This document shows, in pieces, positions 10,085 through 20,597 of a stretch of DNA of 64,000 nt. The translations under genes and the position numbers were made by a program. How positions within the stretch are numbered: position 1 is the first letter of the stretch; each line of letters starts with the position of its first letter. Under the pieces are notes generated by a model, which worked only from the letters and a program-made list of their open reading frames with translations, ran no database searches and was not told the DNA's origin. This DNA is from Mesostigma viride (Eukaryota; Streptophyta; Mesostigmatophyceae; Mesostigmatales; Mesostigmataceae), in assembly GCA_009746045.1 (NCBI GenBank), contig RPFO01000430.1, positions 1-64,000 of the forward strand. The letters are read 5' to 3'.

Positions 10085-10680
10085 CTGCCAGCCGTTAAGA
10101 ATGTACTCCAGCACAAGTACATTTTGAGTTTTCCCAAGTTTCTTGTTTTTTGCTTGTTTCAAGTTCAGTTTTGCATAAAAAGTGTCCCCATAGCCCCTGG
10201 ATCTCATCTGGAGGTAGTTGAACTAGTATATGCTACAATATACTAGGTTGTACTATTTTCTACTACATTTATACTATAATGTACTAAATTGAACTGCATC
10301 TGAACTAAATGTAACTGTGATTGATGCCCCTGTAACGTCTCCCAATGCTCAATAACAGGTCTGGCCACCATTGGTGACCTCCTAGAGCCATTCACAGCTG
10401 CATTTCGTGGATCACCGCACAAAAAAAAAATGTTTTACTTAGCCTTATCAACATGGGAATGAGGGCTTTGGTGTGCAAACATGCATGTGTGCTAAAAATT
10501 GGACATTCTGACACTGTGCGAGAGTCTGGTTATACTTAAGCACTTCAGGTCATGATCGAAGTATAGAATGAACTGATGCAAGCAATCAAGCATTATGCAA
10601 GGAATGGAATGCTGCAATGAATTTTAGCAGTAATACTTGCAACTAGGGAACACACGATAAAGTCACGAATCTGACATGCA
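10085..10680. other. satellite junction and AT-rich sequence without a gene
   Basis: 10088-10114 (CCAGCCGTTAAGAATGTACT and following bases) recurs inverted at 30309-30335, at the edge of the other satellite array. The rest contains several TACTA/TAGTA words and an A run at 10421-10429. I see no coding region. Confidence 0.5.
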
Positions 10681-10739
10681 TTGTGCCGTCATGGCACATG
10701 CATGAACATGTACACGAACAGAGGATCACGCGGACGCCC

Positions 10740-11032
10740 ACGTGCACGCGCATGGCAATCCCCATGCCCCCCCCCCCCACACACACACAAGCCCCAACTC
10801 CAAACATTGCACCAATGACCCACCCACCCAAACCCAACCCCAGCCCCCCTGACCCCCCAACGCCCATGCACACGCCCATGCCCCCGCCCCGCCCCCGCCC
10901 CCCCCGCCCCCGCCCCCGCCCCGCCCCCGCCCCCGCCCCCGCCCCGCCCCCGCCCCCGCCCCGCCCCCGCCCCCGCCCCCGCCCCCGCCCCGCCCCGCCC
11001 CCGCCCATGCCCATGCCCCTGCCCCCGCACCC
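10740..11032. repeat. C-rich degenerate tract, mainly CCCCGC
   Basis: Irregular runs of C and CCCCGC/CCCGCC on the plus strand, grading from a CCCCCACACA stretch into the CCCACG array. Long open frames in it encode only Pro/Arg or Gly/Arg repeats and are composition artefacts. Confidence 0.85.
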
Positions 11033-11034
11033 GC

Positions 11035-11266
11035 CCATTCTCACCCACGCCCATGCCCACGCCCACGCCCACGCCCATGCCCACGCCCACGCCCACGCCC
11101 ACGTCCACGCCCACGCCCACGCCCACGCCCACGCCCACGCCCACGCCCACGCCCACGCCCACGCCCACGCCCACGCCCACGCCCACGCCCACGCCCACGC
11201 CCACGCCCACGCCCACGCCCACGCCCACGCCCACGCCCACGCCCACGCCCACGCCCACGCCCGCGG
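11035..11266. repeat. (CCCACG)n hexamer array 1
   Basis: About 38 tandem hexamers with rare variants (CCCATG, TCCACG). It ends at the spacer that begins CTAGCCTCACCCC. Confidence 0.95.
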
Positions 11267-11385
11267 CTACGCCCACCCTAGCCTCACCCCTACTCCAAGC
11301 CACAATTATACCCAAAGCCACAGCCAGAAGTAGAGCGCAGCTGCAACAATAGCAGACGTAGCTGAGACACACACCTACCCACGCC
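11267..11385. repeat. spacer unit 1 of a higher-order hexamer repeat
   Basis: Unique-looking spacer of about 120 bp (CTAGCCTCACCCCTACTCCA ... GACACACACCTACCCACG) between two CCCACG arrays. It recurs at 11966-12085 with about 10% differences, so array plus spacer form a higher-order repeat. Confidence 0.85.
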
Positions 11386-11965
11386 AACGCCCACGCCCAC
11401 GCCCACGCCCATGCCCATGCCCACGCCCACGCCCACGCCCACGCCCACGCCCACGCCCACGCCCACGCCCACGCCCACGCCCACGCCCACGCCCACGCCC
11501 ACGCCCACGCCCACGCCCACGCCCACGCCCACGCCCACGCCCACGCCCACGCCCACGCCCACGCCCACGCCCACGCCCACGCCCACGCCCACACCCGCGA
11601 CCACGCCCACGCCCACGCCCACGCCCACGCCCACGCCCACGCCCACACCCACGCCCACACCCACACCCACGCCCACGCCCACGCCCACGCCCACGCCCAC
11701 GCCCACACCCACGCCCACTCCCACGCCCACACCCACACCCACGCCCACGCCCACGCCCACGCCCACGCCCACGCCCACTCCCACGCCCACTCCCACGCCT
11801 ACGCCCACGCCCACGCCCACGCCCACGCCCACGCCCATGCCAACGCCCACGCCCACGCCCACGCCCACGCCCACGCCCACGCCCACGCCCACGCCCACAC
11901 CCACGCCCACGCCCACGCCCACGCCCGCGCCCATGCCCACGCTCACGCCCACGCCCACGCCCGCG
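11386..11965. repeat. (CCCACG)n hexamer array 2
   Basis: About 95 hexamers with interspersed CCCACA, CCCACT, CCCATG and CCCGCG variants. Variants are commoner in the right half (11640-11960). No gene. Confidence 0.95.
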
Positions 11966-12085
11966 CCTGCGCCCACCCTAGCCTCACCCCTACTCCAAGC
12001 CACAAATGCACCGTAAGCCACAGCCAGAAGTACAGCACAGCAGCGACAATTGCAGACTTAGCCCAGACACACACCTACCCACGTC
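11966..12085. repeat. spacer unit 2 of the higher-order hexamer repeat
   Basis: Second copy of the spacer at 11267-11385. It is followed by a short degenerate CCCACG/CCCCTG piece and then unrelated sequence. Confidence 0.85.
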
Positions 12086-12244
12086 AATGCCCCTGCCCAG
12101 AGACTCGCGGCCTCATCCCACCCCCCTGCACGAACAGTTCCCAAACAAAAGAAAAGGCAAACAAAAGGAACAAGAGTAGCAAGCTGCATTGCGAGCACAT
12201 ATGCCAGTTCTGGTGCACATGCCAGGCCGAAAGCAACTCATGAT

Positions 12245-12387
12245 TGCCCCTGCCCCTGCCCCTGCCCCTACCCCTGCCCCTGCCCCTGCCCCTGCCCCTG
12301 CCCCTGCCCCTGCCCCTGCCCCTGCCCCTGCCCCTGCCCCTGCCCCTGCCCCTGCCCCTGCCCCTGCCCCTGCCCCTGCCCCTGCCA
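12245..12387. repeat. (CCCCTG)n hexamer array
   Basis: About 24 tandem hexamers with one CCCCTA variant. A (TAA)n-rich stretch follows at 12420-12470. Confidence 0.95.
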
Positions 12388-12892
12388 TCACCATTCTAAC
12401 CACCACACATTACGAAAAGCAAGAAGAAATTATAATAATAATAATAAGAAATAATAATAATAAACAAGCACAAAGTTGACTGCACATGCGACTGTACCAG
12501 TAGGCACGTAGCAAATTTTAGCTGCAGCTTCAATTTCAACTTCATTGCAATTGCAAGTGTGACTGCATGTGTAATTGCACTACCAATGCCTAATGCCCAC
12601 TGCATGTGCCCAGTGCGAATGCAATTCAAAAGCAACATGCAATCGAAATTACAGCTGAAGCCGGCTATTAACAAAGATATTTAAAGCAGTTGTTAACTAC
12701 AGAGACCCAATGAAAATGCAAATGCAATGAAAAAGCAACAGAAGTTGAAGCCACTGCCACTCTACCTGCCGACAGTAACACCACCGCCAGCACCCACTCA
12801 TATCCCAACGACAAGGAAATAGAATTGCCCAAAGCCAGACATACATTGGGACGCATAAGCAAACGGCAACGCAAGCGCACATGCAAATGTAT
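12388..12892. other. low-complexity and unassigned sequence
   Basis: Contains the TAA-rich stretch (12420-12470), then about 400 bp with many TGCAA/GCAAT words. No gene or recognised element. Confidence 0.4.
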
Positions 12893-12963
12893 ACGCAAAG
12901 GCAAAGGCAAAGGCAAACGCAAACGCAAACGCAAACGCAAACGCAAACGCAAACGCAAACGCA
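12893..12963. repeat. (CGCAAA/GGCAAA)n hexamer array
   Basis: About 11 tandem hexamers, first GGCAAA then CGCAAA. It is the third distinct hexamer array within 2 kb. Confidence 0.9.
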
Positions 12964-13589
12964 AGCTTGTCATGTACCTACGCTTAACTGCAAACGCAAA
13001 CTGTGCACGAAGCAAAAAGATTGGATGGCCAAGATCATGGCAAATACGAGGGCCGAAAACAATCCAACTTCATCTAAATGTCCGAAATCCTCACGACGTT
13101 TCGATGCGCGCTTGAATGTCGAAGGCCTGCGCCGATTATCGATCATAAGTCGAATGTGTAATTGTCGGCTTATGAGAACTGCTTTGCGACAGTATCACGT
13201 CAGGCCGTTCCTGTGCAGCCATTTTCCCTGTGCAGCGGGTGGACAACGTTCACTTTCCGCATTATTCATGGCTATCGAAGTTAATTCTTACCGACCCCGG
13301 CTGCCATGGCCACTGGCCACGCATATCAAGTTCAGGTATTCCCGACCTGTAGCGCAGCAGATTTCTGTCGGAAGGCATCCTAAGCATCGTGATAAAAGAA
13401 ATCCGAACAATAGACATTCATGCTGCATCTAAGGACATTATGGCATTTGTATATACTGCAAGTACATGTATCGACATTGCCGTGATTGCTAACCCCGACT
13501 CACCATGAACAGGAACTTTCCCTCTGCCTCCATGAAATGTACTTCGTGAAATGTACTGTAATACATATGATGTACTACGATGATAATCA
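12964..13589. other. unassigned sequence with a short foldback fragment
   Basis: No gene seen. Positions 13528-13560 (CCATGAAATGTACTTCGTGA and following bases) match the termini of the foldback element at 13741-14051. This suggests a deleted or solo end of the same family at the edge of the duplication arm. Confidence 0.4.
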
Positions 13590-13728
13590 TCCCAGCAAAG
13601 CCATAGCACACCTTCCGTTTCGACCGCCATGTCGGCCACTAGTCCGGATAGCTCAATGTGCACCTGACCTTGACACTAATCGCACAAACAGCCACAATTT
13701 TGCAAGCAAGAAGACATGGCTACCTCGG

Positions 13729-14063
13729 CATTTCATGAAATGTACTTCGTGAAATGCATTTCGTGAAATGTACTAAGGAACGTGATTGGCCGGCGTTTGC
13801 TCGCCAAATCTCGCAAAATGTACTAAGGCACGTGATTGGTCCCGCAAAATGTACTAAGGAACGTGATTGGCCGGCGAAGATTCTGTTTGCTGCAATTAAA
13901 ATTCCCTACAGAATCTTCGCCGGCCAATCACGTTCCTTAGTACATTTTGCGGGACCAATCACGTGCCTTAGTACATTTTGCGAGATTTGGCGAGCGAACG
14001 CCGGCCAATCACGTTCCTTAGTACATTTCACGGAGTGCATTTCACGAAGTACATTTCATGAAA
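13729..14063. mobile_element. foldback (hairpin) element with 12-bp direct repeats
   Basis: Near-perfect inverted repeat with arms of about 145 bp (13741-13885 and 13909-14051) around a 23-bp loop. The termini are TACTTCGTGAAATGCA. The inner arms hold repeats of CACGTGATTGG or ACGTGATTGGCCGGCG joined by AAATGTACTAAGG. It is bounded by direct copies of CATTTCATGAAA (13729-13740 and 14052-14063). The other duplication arm has that 12-mer once, without the element (26072-26083). It encodes nothing and is too small for a transposase, so I read it as a non-autonomous, MITE-like insertion made after the duplication, or lost from arm II. Confidence 0.85.
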
Positions 14064-14100
14064 GAGTTTTTGTAAACATCAGTCACTGATTTCTTCAGAC

Positions 14101-14200
14101 GATGCGCAAGGCTGGGATGCGCAAGGCTGGGAATGCGCAAGGCTGGGCGCGGCGCAGCGTGCGCAAGGCTGGCGTGCGCAAGGCTGGGGAGTGCGCGGGC
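14101..14200. repeat. GCGCAAGGCTGG short tandem repeat
   Basis: Five copies of GCGCAAGGCTGG with 1-20 bp spacing, also present in arm II (25940-26040). Confidence 0.8.
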
Positions 14201-15967
14201 GTAACAACGTTAAGGCAGGCCAGGCGCAGGCACGTAAAAACACGGGCGACGGGCCATGGGCCACGGGCCACGCGTCGGCCGTCGGCCCAGCCATTCCTGC
14301 ATTTTAGGAACGTTGCCGGGCACAAAATTCAAATTCTGGTGCGGCATGGCTGCGGCAGCTACCTGGCCCGGGCTGGCCGACGTTGGCATGGACGACTGTC
14401 AAGAAAGAGTTCATCTCGCTTGGGTAAGCTGCGGTTGTTTCGTCTGGGCGCTCTTCCCATTTTATTGCTAACGGGTCGATTTACTTACCCAACGTTTCCA
14501 TCCAGGGCAGAAATGCCAACGACTTTTCAGTCGGCCACTTCCATTTTTTACCCACTTCGAGTCGTAACGTCATCCAAGGAATACTTTACCCTCTGTATTC
14601 CGGCCTGTCTCCTTCTATTTCGCAGGAACCCTTCGCTTCTGGTTGGCGTTCCTGCACTGCAGGCAGGCTGCAGTCTCTACCGCTGCATTTTTTTGTAAGT
14701 ACTTCGGTTGGGAAGTTCGTCTAACGTTTGGCCGCGTCTCTACACTGTGTTTCCGTCAGCAACGGGATGGAGGTCCGGTTTTTCATGATCGGCAACCGTT
14801 TTGGTCACGTCATTTTCAGCAACACGCAACTGCCTCTGCCTTACACGCTGCGCTTTGTCGTCCTTCCGTCGGTTCGGGAAAGCTTCTTACGTCTTTCCAT
14901 TACATCATTACCGTCCAGGTAGTTTCTTACCATTTGCTTTCGGTCGGCAACGGGTCGGGAGCATATACAGTGGGTCATTATCCGCAATGCAGCTTCCCCC
15001 CTGTTTTCCCCACAGGCTCTCCCTGTATTTCCTTGGGGAACATCTTTGGATTAGCTCCCGTGCATCAAACGTGCATCAAGAACACATTTTTTAGGGAGAC
15101 TTTGGCTGTTCGTGGGATGGGAAGCACTACTGTGCCCATGTTTTCCACTGCTTGATCTTGACTGCATACCCCACGCACCTGTCACCCACCTGACTTTTGC
15201 TAGTAGTTGCTGGATTTTTTCTTATAGCAGGTGCTGCGTGCTGGTGATTGACATTACGGTCGCCATTGCTTGCCAGTAATTCAAAGTTGCTTGAAATGGT
15301 CAGCATCACGGCCAAGTCTACGTTCAGATCCTGCTTGGAATTTGTGGCGGGCGTTTTCTGTATTGGATGAACGCCAGTTTTTGTGACAGTGTGATTGTGT
15401 ATAGGAACAAGTTTGAAGCAACAGCACACGTAGCATATTCATACTCATATACATGCGCTTAATGTGAACGATGTAGCCTAGGGCGAAGAGCGTTGGTTTA
15501 CACGACGACGTATTCAAAGTATAACTTCTGTAAACAAGTATCCATCTGCGTGTTTTAATTCATTTTGGCAGCCATGCATGTGCACAAGAGTACCAATTAA
15601 TTATTCCTACACTAGGGGTCGATGTATTTAGCATTCACTTTGGCATTTACTGCGGCAATGCCATTACTCCGTGGCTCCCCAATGGGACATGTATGTGTGT
15701 CTTGTTGTGTTGACAGCGTGTAATAAGTGTTGCAACGAACTAGGCAAGGGCTAATGGACTAAACTGTGACGGGCAGCACATTGATTGCCGCATCGAAGCC
15801 AAGAATCATTTAGCACTCGCAGTTAGGTATCGCCATGATGCAGAGAAATTGTTGTGGCCTGACCACTTGAGGCAGTGAGACAAGGTTGGATGCCCTCCCA
15901 ATCAGTGTATAGGGGTTGAAGGTTGTTTTATTGCCACCCATGTGATGCAATATACGTGTGCTTGATG

Positions 15968-16449
15968 AGTGGATGGATGGATGGATGGATGGATGGATGG
16001 ATGGATGGATGGATGGATGGATGGATGGATGGATGGATGGATGGATGGATGGATGGATGGATGGATGGATGGATGGATGGATGGATGGATGGATGGATGA
16101 TGATGGATGCATGGATGCATGGATGCATGGATGCATGGATGCATGGATGCATGGATGCATGGATGCATGGATGCATGGATGCATGGATGCATGGATGCAT
16201 GGATGCATGGATGCATGGATGCATGGATGCATGGATGCATGGATGCATGGATGCATGGATGCATGGATGCATGGATGCATGGATGCATGGATGCATGGAT
16301 GCATGGATGCATGGATGCATGGATGCATGGATGCATGGATGCATGGATGCATGGATGCATGGATGCATGGATGCATGGATGCATGGATGCATGGATGCAT
16401 GGATGCATGGATGCATGGATGCATGGATGCATGGATGCATGGATGGATG
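15968..16449. repeat. (GGAT)n and (GGATGCAT)n microsatellite, arm I
   Basis: About 130 bp of the tetramer GGAT, then about 340 bp of the octamer GGATGCAT. Open in all frames, but the MDGW/MHGC-like peptides are artefacts. The matching array in arm II is almost twice as long. Confidence 0.97.
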
Positions 16450-16757
16450 ATTGGCTAACAAAGTGAGTGGTTGCGTGTCGTGCGCATGGTCATGTTAGTC
16501 CTCCTTGCCTCCCTATGAAACTAAGGGTTGAGAAAGCAGGTTTGGGCTCGGCGGCTACCATATTGTAGTGACATGCACACACGGGCTGTTGGGAGCCACG
16601 GGGAAGAGAATATGAGAAATCGGGTTAGCTTCGATTGCCAATTTGTAGCCATCCACTAAGCTGCTGTTTAGAATGGTAGGAATGCTTTTACACACTTTAT
16701 ACAGACGTCCACTTAAGCTAAATTTGGACTAATTGAGCTCTGAGACATCATGGTGGT

Positions 16758-17139
16758 GCCGGTCTACACGATCATTTCTAGCTTTTCTCATTCTGTCATT
16801 TTTTGTTGGATGCAATATCAATATTGTGTAGACACCTCACTTATGTTATGATTTGGCCATTATGGATTCAAGAAACACCTGCCATGATCCTCCATTTGGC
16901 AACACTCACGCCATGGTGAACACCATTTTATTTTTTATTGCTTGATGACATTGGTTGAGATCACCTAGTAAGACAGTTGATGTTGTGGGCGGGGGGTGGG
17001 CAAGGATCTGGCACTCAGACATGTCTTTGGCCGGTGGGGTTACATGGGTGGCAAGAGGCAGATGCCTGTTTGGGCAAACCAATGTTGGTGCAGTTAATAG
17101 TAATTATATTGACTGGTTTTTCACTCCCTCTCTCCTCTT
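16758..17139. other. unassigned sequence between duplication arm and LINE fragment
   Basis: No gene seen. The left edge is the inner end of duplication arm I, and the right edge is the start of a LINE 3' fragment. Confidence 0.4.
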
Positions 17140-17390
17140 TGGACTGCCATGCAGAGCAAGAAGCGGTGGCAGAAGATTGTCAAGGCGCACACGCCCGACC
17201 CTGTGGGCAAGCCCCCTCCCCCCAAGCGGTGGAGGCGTTTTGATGAGTAGTGTAGTTAGGATTTTCTAGATAGCTTAGAGTTAGGATAGTTCGTTCACGC
17301 GGCTCCCTCCACCCCATCCATCATGGAATATGTGCTACATGATCTCCCCACGGAGGCATGTTATAATTTAATTTACTTTAATTTAATATT
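17140..17390 (+). mobile_element. LINE 3' end fragment, plus strand
   Basis: Encodes only the last about 35 residues of the LINE protein found at 18488-19400 (ending KPPPPKRWRRFDE, stop at 17248-17250). The same 3' UTR follows, with the terminal hairpin CTCC-CCAC-GGAG and the tail ATGTTATAATTTAATTTA. It is strongly 5'-truncated. Confidence 0.85.
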
Positions 17391-18370
17391 GACTGGTTAT
17401 GTTGGTTTGCATAGACTACTCAAGTTTTGTTCCTTGTTGTGCGAGATCTCCCTTCCATTCATTCCATATCGACTTGCCATGCCTCCAGGTTGTCGAGGCC
17501 GGCAATGCATCTAGTGTAGGATTGTATAGGTTACAATAAGACTTTTTCATGCAAGGGTACGTTTATGGATTCATGTCTATTAATTAATGAATGATTTTAT
17601 GGATTTATGGGAGCATTAATTAATTGAATCATGAATTTGCACGCAACTTTGTCACGTGAGCATGTATCCAAACAATGATTAATCATTTATCAAAGAGACA
17701 ACCAGCGCAGGCCAGAAATCGGGAGAATCCGGACCATGGTAGCTCGAGCCTGCCGTTATCTTTTCCGCGTTTTCGAGTCGTTCAGGATGATGAAGATGAA
17801 TGGTGATGGAAATGTGTATCCTTGTGCATTGAAATTATGGCTGGCTTACGTGTGGAGCGACTAGATGACCTAGACGGTGGGGCCGGAAACAGCATGCTTG
17901 ATCAGGGCGTGTGTTTCTAGCCTAACTGGCCGGGAGTGTCTAGTGGTGAGCACCATTGCTGCGATCGCTCTCCCACCATTTACGAGGAAATACCCGCAAA
18001 TGGAAAACCACTGAAAAGGTCTAGCTAGTCAGTCATCACGTTAGCCATGCCATGATTCCAAACGTCCAAGAACTGCACACGGTGCAAAGGCAAAAAGCCG
18101 GAGGACAGCACTTTCAAATGTGCGGCGGGAACCAAAAGCCCGCGGATGCCAGAAAACATCGTGTTGCGGCAGCGACGCGACGATGTGGACAACGAATCCA
18201 GTGCCAAGCTCGGAACGGCCGCAAAGGAGATCTGGCATCACAGGGTTCAGATGTGCGGAGATACTATGCGATCCAGCCGGTCCACGACCTGTTTGTAGAG
18301 CTTGTGCCAAGGGGCAGCACCGAACAGATGTGGGTGACGTTGCAAAAAACATCGGACTTAAAAAAATTAA
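17391..18370. other. unassigned sequence
   Basis: No convincing gene. A 26-bp word (17695-17720, GAGACAACCAGCGCAGGCCA and following bases) recurs at 46576-46601. A plus-strand frame near 18080-18300 with CTRCKGKKPED is too short and isolated to call. Confidence 0.4.
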
Positions 18371-19430
18371 ATTAAATTATAACATGCCTCCGTGGGGAGG
18401 TCATGTAGCACATATTTCATGATGGATGGGGTGGAGGAAGCCGCGTGATCGAACTATCCTAACTCTATCTAGAAAAGCCTAACTACACTACTCATCAAAA
18501 CGCCTCCTCCGCTTGGGGGGAGGTGGCTTGCCCACAGGGTCGGGCGTGTGTGCCTTGACAATCTTCTTCCACCGCTCCTTGTCCTGCATGGCAGTCCAAA
18601 GACGGGAGAGAGAGTGGATGCGGTACTCAAACTGGGCTGGGACCACTAGGTCGTCCAGCAACATCTGGGTATAGGTCATGGCATGTTTCCCTACCTTTTT
18701 AGGAATGTTCTTGGGGCCAGGCCAGGTCAAAATGTGCCGCCCCGGTTGGCCGAGCCGCTGGGGACCGGCCAGACCAAGGGCGGTGTCGACCTGGCTGGTG
18801 CGAGCAAGATGTCCTACAAATGCTATCCTACGCTGTCTAATCTCGTCCGAAATACGCGGCATACCGTGATACAAAGACTCTAAGGACCTACGCTGAGAAA
18901 ACCCGACATTCAGGACCTGTCGGAGCATCCGGGTTACCGTGCCGTCTAGCTTGGCTGCCAGTGTTGCCGTGAGTGTCCATGCCTCGGCGCCATACGTGAG
19001 CACCGTGAGGACGAGGACCTTGAAGAGCATGCGCTTGCGGTGCTCGTCCAGGCCCTTGGAGCGCCAGTAGGTGTTGAGCGAACGGAGCTTGGCCCAGGAA
19101 AGGCCGATGCGGGTGTCCACATCGTCGGCAGTGTCCGGAAGCCAACTCCCCAACAGCTTGAAGCGGTCGCGGAGTGGGACCTCCGTCCCGTCTAGCAGGC
19201 GCGGCAGCGGTGGGCGACTGGAGGCCCCAATCACCATCGCCTCAGTTTTGACACTAATCTCCAACCCCACCGCCCTCGCCTCCAGGCCCAGACAGTCCAG
19301 CCAGGTCTGAATGTGCTCGGGGCGCGCGATGAGGGTGGTGTCGTCCGCGTAAATCAGGTCAGCCAGGCGGTAACCCGTGCTAACATCGGACTTGACGGAG
19401 CATAATGGCTCGGTCATAGTCTTTGACCAA
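18371..19430 (-). mobile_element. LINE with YADD reverse transcriptase, 5'-truncated
   Basis: Minus-strand non-LTR element. Its 3' end lies at 18371-18412, with the hairpin CCTCC-CCAC-GGAGG and a TTTAA-type tail. Coding similarity begins at about 19400-19430, so most of the RT and any upstream ORF are missing. The sequence upstream (19431-19620) is unrelated. Confidence 0.85.
18488..19400 (-). pseudogene. C-terminal part of LINE reverse transcriptase
   Basis: About 300 codons of open minus-strand frame. It begins just before the RT catalytic box LIYADDTTLIA and continues through the thumb region (FKLLGSWLPD, LTYGAEAWTLT, RRIAFVGHLAR). The YGAEAWTLT and RIAFVGHLAR words are typical of LINE ORF2 proteins in many eukaryotes. 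It ends in a basic tail (KPPPPKRRRRFDE) with stop at 18488. No C-terminal nuclease or knuckle follows, so the endonuclease of this family should be N-terminal (APE type), in the missing part. The open frame upstream to 19681 is unrelated sequence read through by chance. Confidence 0.85.
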
Positions 19431-19621
19431 TAAACGCTGCAAGAGTTCAACAAGAGTCGTGATGAAATCAACACGATACGGAACAAAGACGGGAAAAACG
19501 ATGTAACTGAGAAAGAACAACACCATATTTTGCTGTGTGGGAAAGGAGACTGTGAATATCGGGGTAACGAATAAAAGGAATCATTTATCATCTGCCATAA
19601 GTCTGAATTTATTAAACAATT
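19431..19621. other. unassigned AT-rich sequence
   Basis: No gene or recognised element. Confidence 0.3.
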
Positions 19622-19905
19622 AATTAACAACATATATCTCCGTTGGGAGCTTATGTAACACATAGCCCTGAGTGGGGGCATATGGGTTTTAATACATCCT
19701 TAGCTACCACTTGCAGGTGAATTGAATTGTAACATAACTCCGTTGGGAGTATATGTAGCACATAGCCCTTGAGAGGGGGCATATGGCCTATCATACATCC
19801 TAAGCTACTTCCTGCAAGGGTGGGGATGTAAACAACACTTGCTCTAGGTGCACCAAGGCACCTGCACCCTCATGATGTATCGCGCTATGCTACTTGCAGG
19901 TGGGG
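19622..19905 (-). mobile_element. two truncated half-LINE 3' ends in series
   Basis: Two minus-strand 3' fragments of the half-LINE at 20598-22592. Each begins, on the plus strand, with the hairpin (CTCCGTTGGGAG) and continues through TATGTAGCACATAGCCCTGA and CTACTTCCTGCAAGGGTGGG. The first (19637-19710) is very short. The second (19722-19905) starts with a TTGAATTG-type tail. Confidence 0.8.
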
Positions 19906-20104
19906 GGGGTGTAATCAGTCATAATGCTGTGCTCTTATTCTTTGCACACTGGTTTTCATGCACCCACGGTTGATGCCACCCTTTTTGCGTCTTCTGACCG
20001 AAACTGCATGTAAATGATCCAATTACAAATGGACTTGCGGATCAAGGCACTGGCCATAATTAATTACTTCATTAAATTTACTCACCATAGCTTGCATAGT
20101 CAAG

Positions 20105-20305
20105 GCTGAAACGCCCGACCCTGTGGGCAAACCACCTCCCCCCAAGCGGAGGAGGCGTTTTGATGAGTAGGGTAGTTAGGACTTTTCTAGACTAGCTAGA
20201 TTAGAGTTAGGTTAGTTCGATTACGCGGCTCCTTCCACCCCACCCATCCATCAAGGAATATGTGCTACATGATCTCCCAACGGAGGCATGTTATAATTTA
20301 ATAGC
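20105..20305 (+). mobile_element. LINE 3' end fragment, plus strand
   Basis: Holds the last about 20 codons of the YADD LINE (PDPVGKPPPPKRRRRFDE, stop near 20167), the same 3' UTR, the hairpin CTCC-CAAC-GGAG and the tail ATGTTATAATTTAATA. Strongly 5'-truncated. Confidence 0.85.
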
Positions 20306-20597
20306 TTGCATTGATCAAATTGAGTTGGCCACAGATTTAGTGTGCACAAGGGTCCACCTATTAAAAAAAAAGTCATATATTCTATATCTATTTTGCCCTA
20401 GCTCTACCCCAGGGGTCTTCTCTAGCTAGCATGCTTCGATCCGCCGTTTGCAAACACGCCGGCCCTTCCCCACTGGAGTCACTAGTCCTACATGACCTGA
20501 GCCCACTATTAATCAATTAATTAGGAACATCACTCCGTTGGGAGTAAATGTCGCACATATCCCTGATATCCCAAAGGCATACGCAAAGGCATACCGC
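20306..20597. other. short unassigned stretch with one half-LINE 3' tip
   Basis: Mostly unassigned. Positions 20521-20570 hold a minus-strand half-LINE 3' tip (GGAACATCACTCCGTTGGGA) next to an AATTAATT run. Confidence 0.5.

Larger units (their letters stand above)
13590..16757 (+). repeat. large inverted duplication, arm I
   Basis: Matches 22888-26222 in inverted orientation, at high identity outside the microsatellites. The outer edge lies near 13590 (GCTTTGCTGGGA on the minus strand, after which the arms diverge). The inner edge lies near 16757 (after GAGACATCATGGTGG). The arms differ by the foldback element present only here, by a 28-bp stretch present only in arm II near 25380-25407, and by the length of the ATCC/ATGCATCC array. 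Frames such as that at 14102-14698 are kept in both arms but have no recognisable domain. Arm I also carries in antisense the first codons of the gene that continues past the edge of arm II. Confidence 0.9.

Noticed and set aside
10683-12021. Long frames encoding Thr-Pro, Val-Gly, Ala-Trp or His-Ala repeats
   Set aside because: They are translations of hexamer arrays, open in several frames on both strands.
14102-14698. 198-codon frame kept in both arms of the inverted duplication
   Set aside because: The arms are too alike for conservation to mean anything; the start is in a 12-bp repeat and no domain is visible.
15902-16466. Frames encoding MHPCIHAS / MDGW repeats (also 23155-24297)
   Set aside because: They are translations of ATCC and ATGCATCC microsatellites, open in all frames.
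18050-18300. Possible short gene with CTRCKGKKPED on the plus strand
   Set aside because: About 75 codons, no upstream start in frame, no homologous copy in the window, and an equally long open frame on the other strand.
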